From Silene latifolia (lineage: Eukaryota > Streptophyta > Magnoliopsida > Caryophyllales > Caryophyllaceae), in contig NC_133536.1 of NCBI RefSeq assembly GCF_048544455.1, positions 38,768,652 through 38,832,651 of the forward strand: DNA of 64,000 nucleotides. Reading direction: 5' to 3'. Position numbers and translations under genes: made by a program. The notes beneath the pieces were generated by a model, which worked only from the letters and a program-made list of their open reading frames with translations, was not told where the DNA came from and searched no databases. Positions 55,305 through 64,000 of this stretch are shown here, piece by piece; the stretch's first letter is position 1, and the number at the start of each line of letters is the position of its first letter.

Positions 55305-55795
55305 TTTTTGCAAGTGGGTGAAGATAAAGTGGAATTTGAACTCACCAAGTCTATGGAAGCTACATATTTAGGTGACACTTGTTGCATTGTGGACATCCTA
55401 GAGAATCCCATGGAGGAGCATGACCCAAAAGCTTCCTCTATGGATCCTTTGGAAACTTGTCTTGTTAATGGGTATGAAGTTGATGATAAGGACGTTGAAA
55501 CTCTTGCATATGTGTGGATGTTGGACTCCGCTCCAATTCTTGAGAAAGCTCCCTAGTTTGAGATGTTGGAAGTTGGTAAGAAGGAGGAGAGTTCCACGCC
55601 TCCTTCTACGGTTGAACTTAAACCTCTTCCCCCTTCTTTGAGATATGAATTTCTTGGTGATAATTCCACTTTTCCCGTCATCATCAATAGTGAACTTGAT
55701 GACACCCAAACCTCAAAACTACTTTCTTTGCTAAAAAGGTTTAAGGGTGTCCTTGGGTACACAATTGGTGACCTCAAAGGAGCACTCATAGAATT
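55305..55795 (+). pseudogene. Athila pol linker
   Basis: Continues the same frame through a TAG (55554-55556). It contains VEFELTKSMEATYLGDTCC and the KPLPPSLRYEFLGDN block that precedes RT in Athila. A frameshift or small deletion near 55790 ends the frame. Confidence 0.8.
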
Positions 55796-56415
55796 TTGCT
55801 TGAAAACGAGGATGCTTCCTCCATTGAGGCGCAAAGAAGGATTAACCCCATAATGAAAGAAGTTGTGAGGAAAGAGGTCCTCAAACTACTTGATGCCGGT
55901 ATTATCTATCCTATTTCGGATAGTAAGTGGGTAAGCCCGGTTCATGTGGTTCCCACTAGAACGGTAACCGGGTGGAGGATGTGTGTGGACTATATGAAAT
56001 TGAAAAAATCCACCCGGAAGGATCACTTTCCTTTACCGTTCATGGAGCAAATGTTGGAGAGATTAGCTCAACACAACTACTTTTGCTTCTTGGATGGCTA
56101 CTCGGGATTCTTCCAAATCCCTATCCATCCGAGTGACCAAGAAAAGACTACCTTTACTTGTCCATTTGACACCTATGCATATAGGAGGATGCCATTTAGC
56201 CTATGTAATGCACCATCTACTTTTCAAAGAGCTATGATGTCCATTTCTCCGATTTTGTTGAACAAGAAATGGAAGTTTTTATGGATGAATTTTCGGTTGT
56301 TGGGAAATGCTTTGAAAGTTGTTTGGCAAATTTGGAGAAAATTTTGAACAAGTGTCAAGAGTCTCACCTTGTGCTTAATTGGGAGAAGTGCCATTTTATG
56401 GTATAAGAAGGAGTT
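55796..56415 (+). pseudogene. Athila RT, N-terminal part
   Basis: INPIMKEVVRKEVLKLLDAGIIYPISDSKWVSPVHVVP, WRMCVDYMKLKK, FLDGYSGFFQIPI and MPFSLCNAPSTFQRAMM give the RT fingers and palm. An indel near 56245 shifts frame. The active site, read in the shifted frame, is FMDE in place of the usual FMDD. A TAA where Gln is expected lies near 56404. Confidence 0.84.
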
Positions 56416-57618
56416 GTGTTGGGACACATAGTGTCCAATCATGGAATAGAAGTTGGCAAGGCTAAGGTTGAGGTCATTGCTAGTCTCCCACCTCCCACCA
56501 ATGTCAAGGGGGTGAGAAGTTTCCTTGGACATGCGGGCTTTTACCGCCGCTTCATCAAGGACTTCTCCAAAATTGCGAGACCTTTGACCGAATTGTTAGC
56601 CAAAGATGCTCCTTTTGTGTTCTCTAACCGATGTCTTGATGCTTTTAATAGGTTAAAGGAAGCTTTGACAAGTGCTCCAATCATACAACCTCTGGATTGG
56701 AACTTGCCATTCGAGCTAATGTGCGATGCAAGCGATCAAGCCTTGGGCGCGGTTTTAGGCCAAAGGAAGGATGGAAAGGTGCATGCAATTCATTATGCAA
56801 GCAAAACTCTTGATGAAGCTCAAACCAATTACTCAACAACGGAAAAGGAATTCTTGGCGGTAGTTTTTGCTATGGAGAAGTTCCGGACCTATTTGGTGGG
56901 AGCTAAAGTGATAGTGTTCACCGATCATGTTGCTTTGAGACAATTGCTCATCAAAAAGGAGTCCAAGACTCGGTTGATTAGGTGGATATTACTTCTACAA
57001 GAGTTTGACATGGAGATAAGGGATAAAAAGGGAGTTGAAAATGTGGTGGCCGACCATTTGTCCCGGTTGATCAACCACAATGTTGAGAATGGGCTTCCTA
57101 TCAATGATTATTTGCCCGATGATCACTTGTTGTCCCTAAGTTTGGGTGAAGCGCTATGGTATGCGGATATTGCCAATTACTTGGTCTCCGGGATCATCCC
57201 ACACCATTATGACTCACATAAGAGGAAGAAATTCTTTCATGATCTAAGGCAATATTTTTGGGATGAACCTTGCCTATACAAATCTTGTGCGGATGGCATA
57301 ATTAGGAGGTGCATTCCAAGTGAAGAGGTGAAGCCGATAATTTCTCATTGCCATGGTATGCCGAGTGGAGGGCATGGGAGTTCGAGGAAGACCGCCGCAA
57401 GAATACTCCAATGCGGTTTTTATTGGCCTACCCTATTTCATGATGTGGCGACTTACGTCAAGGGGTGTGATAAGTACCAACGAAGCGGCAATATTTCAAG
57501 GAGGCATGAGATGCCAATGAACTACATCCTAGAGGTAGAGTTGTTTGATGTATGGGGTATAGATTACCAGGCCCCTACCCTTCCTCCTTTGGATATGAGT
57601 ACATACTTGTGGCGGTAG
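56416..57618 (+). pseudogene. Athila RT C-terminus, RNase H and integrase N-terminus
   Basis: A 400-codon open stretch. RT connection ([34 protein letters not shown]) and RNase H ([48 protein letters not shown]) are intact. The integrase zinc finger ([21 protein letters not shown] ... CDKYQRSG) has Tyr for the second Cys of its CxxC. The core starts at [10 protein letters not shown] frameshift near 57580 follows. Confidence 0.87.
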
Positions 57619-58442
57619 ACTATGTGAGTAAGTGGGTAGAGGCTATTCCTACCAAGACATGTGATGCCAAATCAGTTGGCAAGTTCTTGAAGAATACTAT
57701 TTTCCCAAGATTTTGAGTGCCTAGGGTGCTCATAAGTGATATAGGTTTGCACTTTCATGAAAAAACCTTTGAGGCTTTGCTCAAGAAGCATGGGGTTCAA
57801 CATAGAAGAAGTCTTGCTTATCACCCCTAAGCAAATGGGCAAGCCGAGATCTCTAACCGGGAAATCAAGTCTATTCTTGAGAAAACCATGGCAAAGTCGC
57901 GAAAAGATTGGTCAATAAAGCTAGATGATGCTCTATGGGCATACCGTACCGCCTTCAAGACTCCTATTGGCACTTCGCCTTTTAGGTTGGTTTACGGTAA
58001 GCCTTGTCATCTCCCCGTTGAATTGGACCACCGTGCCTTTTGGGCGGTAAAATTCTTGAACTTTGACATGAAGAAAGCGGGAGAGAAAAGGCTTCTTGAC
58101 ATGAATGAGTTGGAGGAATTTTGCCTTGATGCTTATGAATGTTCAAGGATTTACAAGGAGAAGACTAAGAAGTTCCATGACAAGGCAATTTTGAGAAGAG
58201 AATTCAAGGTGGGAGACTTGGTTCTCCTCTTTAACTCACGGTTCAAGTTATTTTCGGGGAAGCTAAAGTCAAAATGGTCGGGACCTTTCACAGTGGTCCG
58301 AGTTTTTCCCCATGGGGCGATTGAAATATCCGATGAAGACCAATCTTTCAAGGTAAACGGACAAAGGCTCAAGCATTACATTGCCGGGGCACCCATCATG
58401 AAGAACATAAGCTTCATCGGTACTTACCTTCTCCATACTTGA
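57619..58442 (+). pseudogene. Athila integrase, C-terminal part
   Basis: In the shifted frame the integrase core continues ([16 protein letters not shown]). It has a TGA (57714-57716) and a TAA (57828-57830) before an open stretch from 57888. That stretch carries [31 protein letters not shown], the [17 protein letters not shown] block and a [19 protein letters not shown] end typical of Athila integrase. It stops at 58442. Confidence 0.86.
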
Positions 58443-58553
58443 TTGAATTTCTTGACTATGTCGAGCCTACGACATAAAACAAGGGCGCTACATGGGAGGC
58501 AACCCATGCAACTTTGTAAATATCATGCATTTAGGTAGGAAATGAGAAATTTT
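58443..58553 (+). other. Athila post-pol segment
   Basis: Short non-coding stretch with the GGGCGCTACATGGGAGGCAA motif seen after pol in Athila elements. It contains no env ORF, and Copia-2 begins at 58554. Confidence 0.75.
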
Positions 58554-59817
58554 TGTTGGGAAATGTGTCCTCAACAATAGTGCGATCACATGATTTAAAT
58601 ATCATTATTAAATCTCATTTTAAGAATACAATTGGGAAGTAATATTGTTACTGTCAACTGGTCAACATATATCGGTAATGATTGGCTGACTAGAGTTTGA
58701 CATTACTGTCGTGTGACGGTGGTGATCAGTTGACCCCCTAGGTCATACCTAAAGGGCAATACACTTAATTGATTATTTAATTAATCGTATAACGTTGCGA
58801 GTTGATTAAATTACTTGAAAATTGACGGACGATTTTGGAAGTAAAATTTACGTATCAAATTGAAATGTGATTAAATGAGATACGGTCTGAGTAATTAAAT
58901 TGTATAATTACTCGGATGAAATAAATTGTTTATATGTAACAATTAAAATGAATGAATTATTATAAATTCAATCAGTTGAAATTTATAAATTGGTAAAATA
59001 TTTTGGCACAAGTAATTATGAAATTACTAAGTCAATTTTTGTATGTGACGTATTTTTATTAATACGTTGATTTTTAATATGTTAAAAATACATAACAAAT
59101 ATATGTGACATGTAACATGTAACATATTGACAATTGACAAATATAATATGGGATCCATATTATGTAAAGTGCCGAAAAAAATTGGGGAGAATTAAGCTAG
59201 TTAATTGTTTTATTTAGTTGATAAAACACAATGATGAAAAATGCAAGTCTAGGCATGCAAGCCTATTGTTCTTGTGAAGAACAAATTTTTCATGCATTGG
59301 CTCCCCAATAGCCCTCCTCTTACACGGTTTTGGGGAAGACAATTGCTTTTGTTTTTCTCTATATTTTTACCAAATAATATACTAAAAGCTAGTGTATCAT
59401 ATTCATTCCACTTCACTCATCCAAAATAGAAATTCTAGAGAAATAAAATCCTCTCTTTATCTCTCATCAAAACCGAAATAATTCAAGTGTTATACATTAT
59501 TTTGGTTCAATTTTCTACTAAGATTAATATTATACTAGTTCTTATAATATTAATTAGATTAAGTGTTAAGCCTTGGGTATAAAGCTTGGGGAGAGATCTT
59601 ATTCTTAGATCTTGTTCATCCATTGGAATAGCTCAAGAACAAGTAGAGAAAGGTGATCTCTCTTGTGCCCAATATTGCCGAAATATTGAATGTAAGGACA
59701 TTATTTCTCTTCTTTTATATTAATGTTTGCATGCATAAAATCCGTTTTAATTTTATGACAAAATTAATTTGACATATATGAGTATGTTAACATGTATAAA
59801 GATCTACATTTCCTTCA
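58554..59817 (+). repeat. Copia-2 5' LTR
   Basis: 1264 bp, TGTTGGGAAATG...TCCTTCA, directly before the primer site. The length is close to that of the Copia-1 LTR and the start is alike, but most of the sequence has diverged. Confidence 0.88.
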
Positions 59818-59818
59818 A

Positions 59819-59833
59819 TCGGTATCATGAGCC
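59819..59833 (+). other. Primer-binding site of Copia-2 (variant)
   Basis: TCGGTATCATGAGCC, one base after the LTR. It differs from the usual TGGTATCAGAGC at several bases. Either it has mutated or it uses a different Met-type tRNA. Confidence 0.7.
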
Positions 59834-62066
59834 ACGGTTGTTTGCATGCAAATTGGTTAAAAGTTTTTCCGAGTTATATGAATAACAAAATAAAACTTGT
59901 AAAATTTGTGTTATTATGATATATCACGAAATAATTACATGCATGATAATATTTCTGGTCCTAAAGTGTTTTAGGATATTTTGGTTAATTTTTCGGATTT
60001 TTATTGTTCATATTTAATAATAATGACATTTAAATGTGATTTTATGAGTAAAAATGTCATTTTTGGTCGAAAATTAGCTATACTTCGAATTTTCACTTGG
60101 TTTTTGGATATGTTGTTACATATATTATTTTGAGATAACCTGTAAATTTTCATAATTTTTGCACTTGTTATGCTCGAAAAATGATTTTTTCATTTTTAAA
60201 TTCGGATTTAAGAGAAAAATAGGTTAATATGAGTTAAATTTCGAATCTGGTCATAGAAAATTTATATGTTGTCACATGCAATTTTACAAGATGTGTGTAA
60301 AATAATTGGCTATAAAGAAGTCTTTTAGCATGATTTATGAATTTTTGAAGAAAAATGACATAAATAGTGACATTATTAGTTGAAAAATTAATAAAACATA
60401 ATCTATGACTTGGGAAAAACGTCTAATGTTGCATTTTATTATATTTTTCAGATCTAAAATTGAAAAGTTAATGAAAATAATTTTTCCATGTTTTTATGAT
60501 TATTTTATTAAATATCGATAAACCGCAACATTGTTTTTCCGAAAAATTTTTCGAAATTTTTAACCTAAGATTTTGAACATTATGAGTGTCATGGATTTTT
60601 TCCAGAATGGTCATGAATTTAAATTTCAAATTTTGAATTTATTTGAAACTTTTGTGATTTATTTGAAGTTTAATAGCTTATTTTTGTAATTTTTGTCCAT
60701 TTATGAACAATTTTGTAAATAAAAGTTAATTATGGTCAAATTACTAGTGGAGACTATATTTTGAGTCCTAAGAGGTTAGGGTAATTAACTTATGCATAAA
60801 TATGAGTTTGTGCATTTTTGTGATTATAAAATGTTGAAATCACGCAAATCCGTAAAAACCGAGTAATATACGATATTGGCTTTTTAAAAGGCGATTTAGC
60901 ATAAAAATTGAGCATGTTCATACATAATATAATGCTGCATTTTTCTTTATGATTGTCATAATTTTAATTTATGTAATTTCGAATTATGTAATTTTACTTA
61001 GTATGGCCTTAGATTTTAATTGGTATTTCCCGAAATGTATGGGAATATCGATTCGGTTGTAATTTTTATTGTGATCTCGTATCACCGTTTTGTAATTTAA
61101 TAGATTTATTTTATTTTAGTCACAAATGTATAATAGGTAATTATGTAATTTATTATGTAATTTTATTCATTCCGGAGTTCCAAAAGACGGATTACTTCAA
61201 GAATGGCGATACATAAAGACGGTGTTACCTCGAGATGCGTGCCACAACCGAAGTTCAAGGGACCAATGGAGTTGGTTTCCGAATATGTAATAGATTAATA
61301 GTTTTTCTATTTTAGGAAAGGCCATACTAGGATTTATTTATTTTATGCTTGCATTTCATTTTATTTTATGTCACATGCATCGCTAAATCGCCATAACTAA
61401 ACATGCATTGTTTTTATCGAGTTTATCGACCGTGTCAATTCGAATTATCGTAGTTCACCGCTTTAGTTCACTTAGAACGTGATAGATAATAAATTGACAT
61501 GACCTCTCGCTAAAACAAACAATTGAGACATAGCCTTACCAAATAGTAGAAACCATGAAAACCTATTTCGCGAGGGAGTGCACTCGGCTACCCCGGGGTA
61601 CAAACCTTGTTACGTAGGGGAAGTGGGTGATAAATGTCTAATCCACCGAATTCATGTTGATGAGGGTTTCATCGGCTACCCCGTGCCTAAATTAATATGG
61701 GTTTGGATAATGGACACATTTATTCGAAATTTGGATTGAACTCAACAAAAGTAATTGATAAGGGTTTCATCGGCTACCCCGTGCCCTTGTTGATGTGTTT
61801 TGGGCTATAGATAAATATTAGAGTAATTTTATCGACCAAGAGTTCTAAAAGTAGAATCGATTAAAAGGTTAATCCACCGAGTTATATTGATGAGGGTTTC
61901 ATCGGCTACCCCGTGCCTAAGTTGATATGAATTTGGGTCTTGGAATCATTTATTATAGTTGGGTAGAGGTCACTATATAAATGTTCATATCTTGTTAAAT
62001 TTGCAAGTATGATTTAAAAAGACAAATGTTAATATTTCCTTTCCTCCATATTTGTAGTGCATTACA
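59834..62066 (+). other. Copia-2 untranslated leader
   Basis: A long AT-rich leader without a gene. It shares with Copia-1 the TTTCCCGAAATGTA.GGGAA block (61024-61050), the CAAGGGACCAA.GGAGTTGG block (about 61255-61275) and the hairpins at 61580-61930. Confidence 0.78.
61580..61930 (+). repeat. Repeated hairpins upstream of Copia-2 gag
   Basis: Three copies of a 19-nt loop TTTCATCGGCTACCCCGTG lie near 61666, 61765 and 61897, each closed by a stem. The middle one is an 11-pair stem (61754-61764 with 61784-61794) with several G-U type pairs. A fourth, weaker CGGCTACCCCG unit is at 61587. The TTCTA/TAGAA small hairpin near 61845 corresponds to the one in Copia-1. Confidence 0.75.
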
Positions 62067-62528
62067 ATGAATCCATCAAATGCTACCGCACCCATTACTA
62101 TTGAGTCATATCACCATGTTCTTGACGACGTATGCTCCAACAATAATTTCGATACAACTAGAGAACTTCATTTCGGGATAGGTTCGGATGGAAACCTTAA
62201 TTTCATCACCACTTCTAAACCACCCACTACTACTAGACCTCGTGTGAGTCCGTCTCAGGAAGACTACCTCATACGATCTATAGGGTCTTTGTCTCTGGAA
62301 GATAAAGATGCCAAAGCTAGTGGGAGCTCTAGCAATCAAGTTCTTGCATCAAAGGGTAAGAGGTTCAAGAAGAAAGGAAAGAAAGTCAAAAACTTCAAGC
62401 AAGTTAATGATGAGTGCCATTATTGCTATGGCATGGGACATTGGCTTAGGAATTGCCCTATGTATTTGCGAAATATAAGGGAAGGACTCATTACTCCAAA
62501 AGGGTTTAAGAGATGTGGAGAAGCTTAG
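62067..62528 (+). pseudogene. Copia-2 gag, core deleted
   Basis: ATG at 62067 (MNPSNATAPITIESYHH). Only 153 codons: an N-terminal stretch not resembling capsid, a basic KGKRFKKKGKKVKNFK segment, and the CCHC knuckle CHYCYGMGHWLRNC near codons 117-130. Compared with Copia-1 the whole capsid core of about 200 codons is absent. The reading continues to 62528, but the pol frame takes over at 62515. Confidence 0.8.
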
Positions 62529-63750
62529 CAAGGGAGATGTGGATCTTCGACTTGGAAATGGAGCTCGGGTAGCGGCCGAATCCAAAGGAACTTATGTTCT
62601 AGCTTTGCCAAATGGTTTTGAGTTGTATTTGCATAATTGTTTTTATGTTCCTACGCTCTCTAAAAATATTATTTCAATCGCCATGCTAGACATGGATGGT
62701 TTTTGTTTTGTCATTAAGAACAATCGTTGCTCTATTTCAAGGAATGATTTGGTTATTGGCCAAGCTTCTTCCATTAATGGCATTTACATTTTAGAGACCT
62801 CAAATCCGACAAATGATATTTATAACATTCAATCAAAGAAACTCAAAACAAGTGACCCAAGTGAAGCGTTCATTTGGCATTGTCGATTAGGTCACATAAA
62901 CGAGAATCGCATCAAAAGATTAATTTCGACTAATGTGATTACACCATTTGATTATCAATCATTTGGTACATGCGAATATTGCCTACTTGGCAAAATGACT
63001 CGTAATCCTTTTAGCGGTAAAGGGACACGAGCTAGTGAACTATTGGGACTCATACACACCGATGTATGTGGACCAATGACTATCACCGCTCGTGGTAATT
63101 ATGACTACTTCATAACCTTCACCGATGATTTAAGTAGATATGGGTATATCTATTTGATGAAACATAAGAGTGAAGCGTTTGAGAAATTCAAGGAGTTTCA
63201 AAACGAAGTAGAGAACCAATTGAACAAAAGGATTAAGGCACTACGATCCGATCGTGGTGGTGAATACCTTAGCCTTGAATTTGATTCACACTTGAAAAGT
63301 CGTGGTATTATATCACAACTTTCTCCACCCGGAACACCTCAACTTAATGGTGTTGCCGAAAGGAGAAACCGAACCTTACTAGATATGGTTCGATCCATGA
63401 TGAGTCAAACCGAGTTACCGAACTCGTTTTGGGGATTTGCAATCCAAACTGCAATTCTATCTTTGAATAATAGTCCCACTAAAGCCACCGAAAAGACTCC
63501 ATTTGAGACATGGAAAGGAAGAGTTCCTAATCTATCCTATATGAAAATTTGGGGATGTGATGCTTACGTCAAGGCTAAACCCGACAATAAGCTTGCCCCA
63601 AGATCCGAAAAATGCATCTTTGTAGGTTATCCTTTAACCTCCCGAGGTTACTACTTCTACAAACCTCAAGAAAACAAAGTGTTTGTGTCTAGTGAGGCTG
63701 TCTTCTTAGAAAGTCAATTTATTTCTAAGAGACAGTGGGAGAAATTTTGA
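62515..63750 (+). pseudogene. Copia-2 integrase
   Basis: Overlaps the end of gag in another frame. It starts inside the protease domain: GDVDLRLGNG is kept, but the preceding active-site block (WVLDTGCGSH in Copia-1) is missing. GAG-pre-integrase (WHCRLGHI) and the integrase core are clean, with HTDVCGP, LRSDRGGEYL and NGVAERRNRTLLDM, so the catalytic triad region looks intact. A two-base loss near 63735 shifts frame just before the RT linker. Confidence 0.88.
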
Positions 63751-64000
63751 ACTTGATGAAGTTCAAGAGCCACAAACCGAGATAGAGACGCAAGAAGATG
63801 TTCCTTCGTCGTCTAACGCGGTTGCACCTCCTCCACTAAGAAGGACGGGCCGAGTAATTCGCCATCCCGATCGATATGTGGGACTTATCGAGGAAGATGG
63901 AACACTCGATGTGTTGCTTATGGAAAGTGACGAGCCCGCCACCTACAAGGCCGCAATCTCTAGTCCTAATTCCACCTTATGGCTTGAAGCCATGAAATCC
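63734..64000 (+). pseudogene. Copia-2 RT linker and N-terminus, cut by window end
   Basis: Open in the shifted frame to the last base: GRNFELDEVQEP, the RRTGRVIRHPDRYVG block and YKAAISSPNSTLWLEAMKS, the entry to RT. The remainder lies outside the window. Confidence 0.85.

Larger units (their letters stand above)
14942..58553 (+). mobile_element. Athila-type Ty3-gypsy element, split by Tat-A and cut by Copia-2
   Basis: The 5' LTR is 14942-15423 plus 51202-52764, about 2.05 kb once Tat-A is removed. The Asp-type primer site at 52771, the gag and pol sequence and the terminal CATGGGAGGCAACCCATG motif are typical of Athila. Pol is broken by many stops and frameshifts. No env-like ORF is visible, because Copia-2 begins at 58554 just after pol. 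The 3' LTR is outside the window or lost. Confidence 0.88.
58554..64000 (+). mobile_element. Copia-2: Angela/BARE-like element, 3' part outside window
   Basis: 5' LTR, primer site, long leader, shortened gag, integrase and the start of RT. The window ends before RT is complete. It is closely related to Copia-1 in integrase but not the same family in the LTR. Most of the gag capsid and the protease active site are missing. Confidence 0.92.

Noticed and set aside
58443..58553. Athila env-like gene
   Set aside because: Only 111 bp remain between pol and Copia-2, with no ORF. Any env would be beyond the window.

Overview
This window is plant nuclear repeat DNA. Almost every base can be assigned to one of seven LTR retrotransposons, most of them nested inside each other. 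No ordinary single-copy host gene, tRNA, rRNA or CRISPR array was found. The plant assignment rests on lineages known only from plants (Angela/BARE-like Copia, Tekay-like chromovirus, Athila, Tat with a second RNase H), on the plant-type initiator-Met, Asp-like and Arg-like primer-binding sites, and on the low GC content. The species cannot be named from sequence alone.

Layout. (1) 1-8149, + strand: Angela-like Copia element (Copia-1). Its 5' LTR is cut by the window edge. It inserted into the 5' LTR of (2) 8150-14941, + strand: a decayed Tekay-like chromovirus. The 3' LTR of that chromovirus was in turn hit by (3) an Athila element starting at 14942, + strand. Athila's own 5' LTR was split by (4) a 35.8 kb Tat-lineage element (Tat-A, minus strand, 15424-51196, target duplication CCGGT). 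Tat-A carries (5) a solo LTR in its 3' LTR (15718-17229, duplication CTATC) and (6) a 12.2 kb Tat-lineage element in its integrase gene (Tat-B, + strand, 29443-41637, duplication AATTC). Athila resumes at 51202 and runs to 58553, where (7) a second Angela-like Copia element (Copia-2, + strand) begins and runs off the window.

Tat-A is the most unusual element. On the minus strand it has gag, protease, RT, two RNase H domains and integrase, in one reading frame broken mostly by nonsense codons. Between integrase and the 3' LTR it carries two genes on the opposite (+) strand. One is an intact intronless 485-codon ORF with its own TATA box. The other is a decayed gene that looks spliced into about eight exons. 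Both resemble the plant mobile domain / DUF7745 families. Tat-B has gag but no protease, RT, RNase H or integrase, so it must have depended on other elements. Its two LTRs differ at only about 30 positions by eye.

The most interesting non-coding signals are possible structured RNAs. The first is a two-stem motif downstream of the coding region in both Tat elements, whose inner stem covaries between four copies. The second is a repeated hairpin just upstream of gag in both Angela-like elements, with stems kept by G-U pairs. There are also clustered CG-rich palindromes of three different sequences in the LTRs or leader of three different elements. All gag-pol regions are broken except where noted, so this is a heterochromatin-like graveyard with at least three successive layers of insertion.
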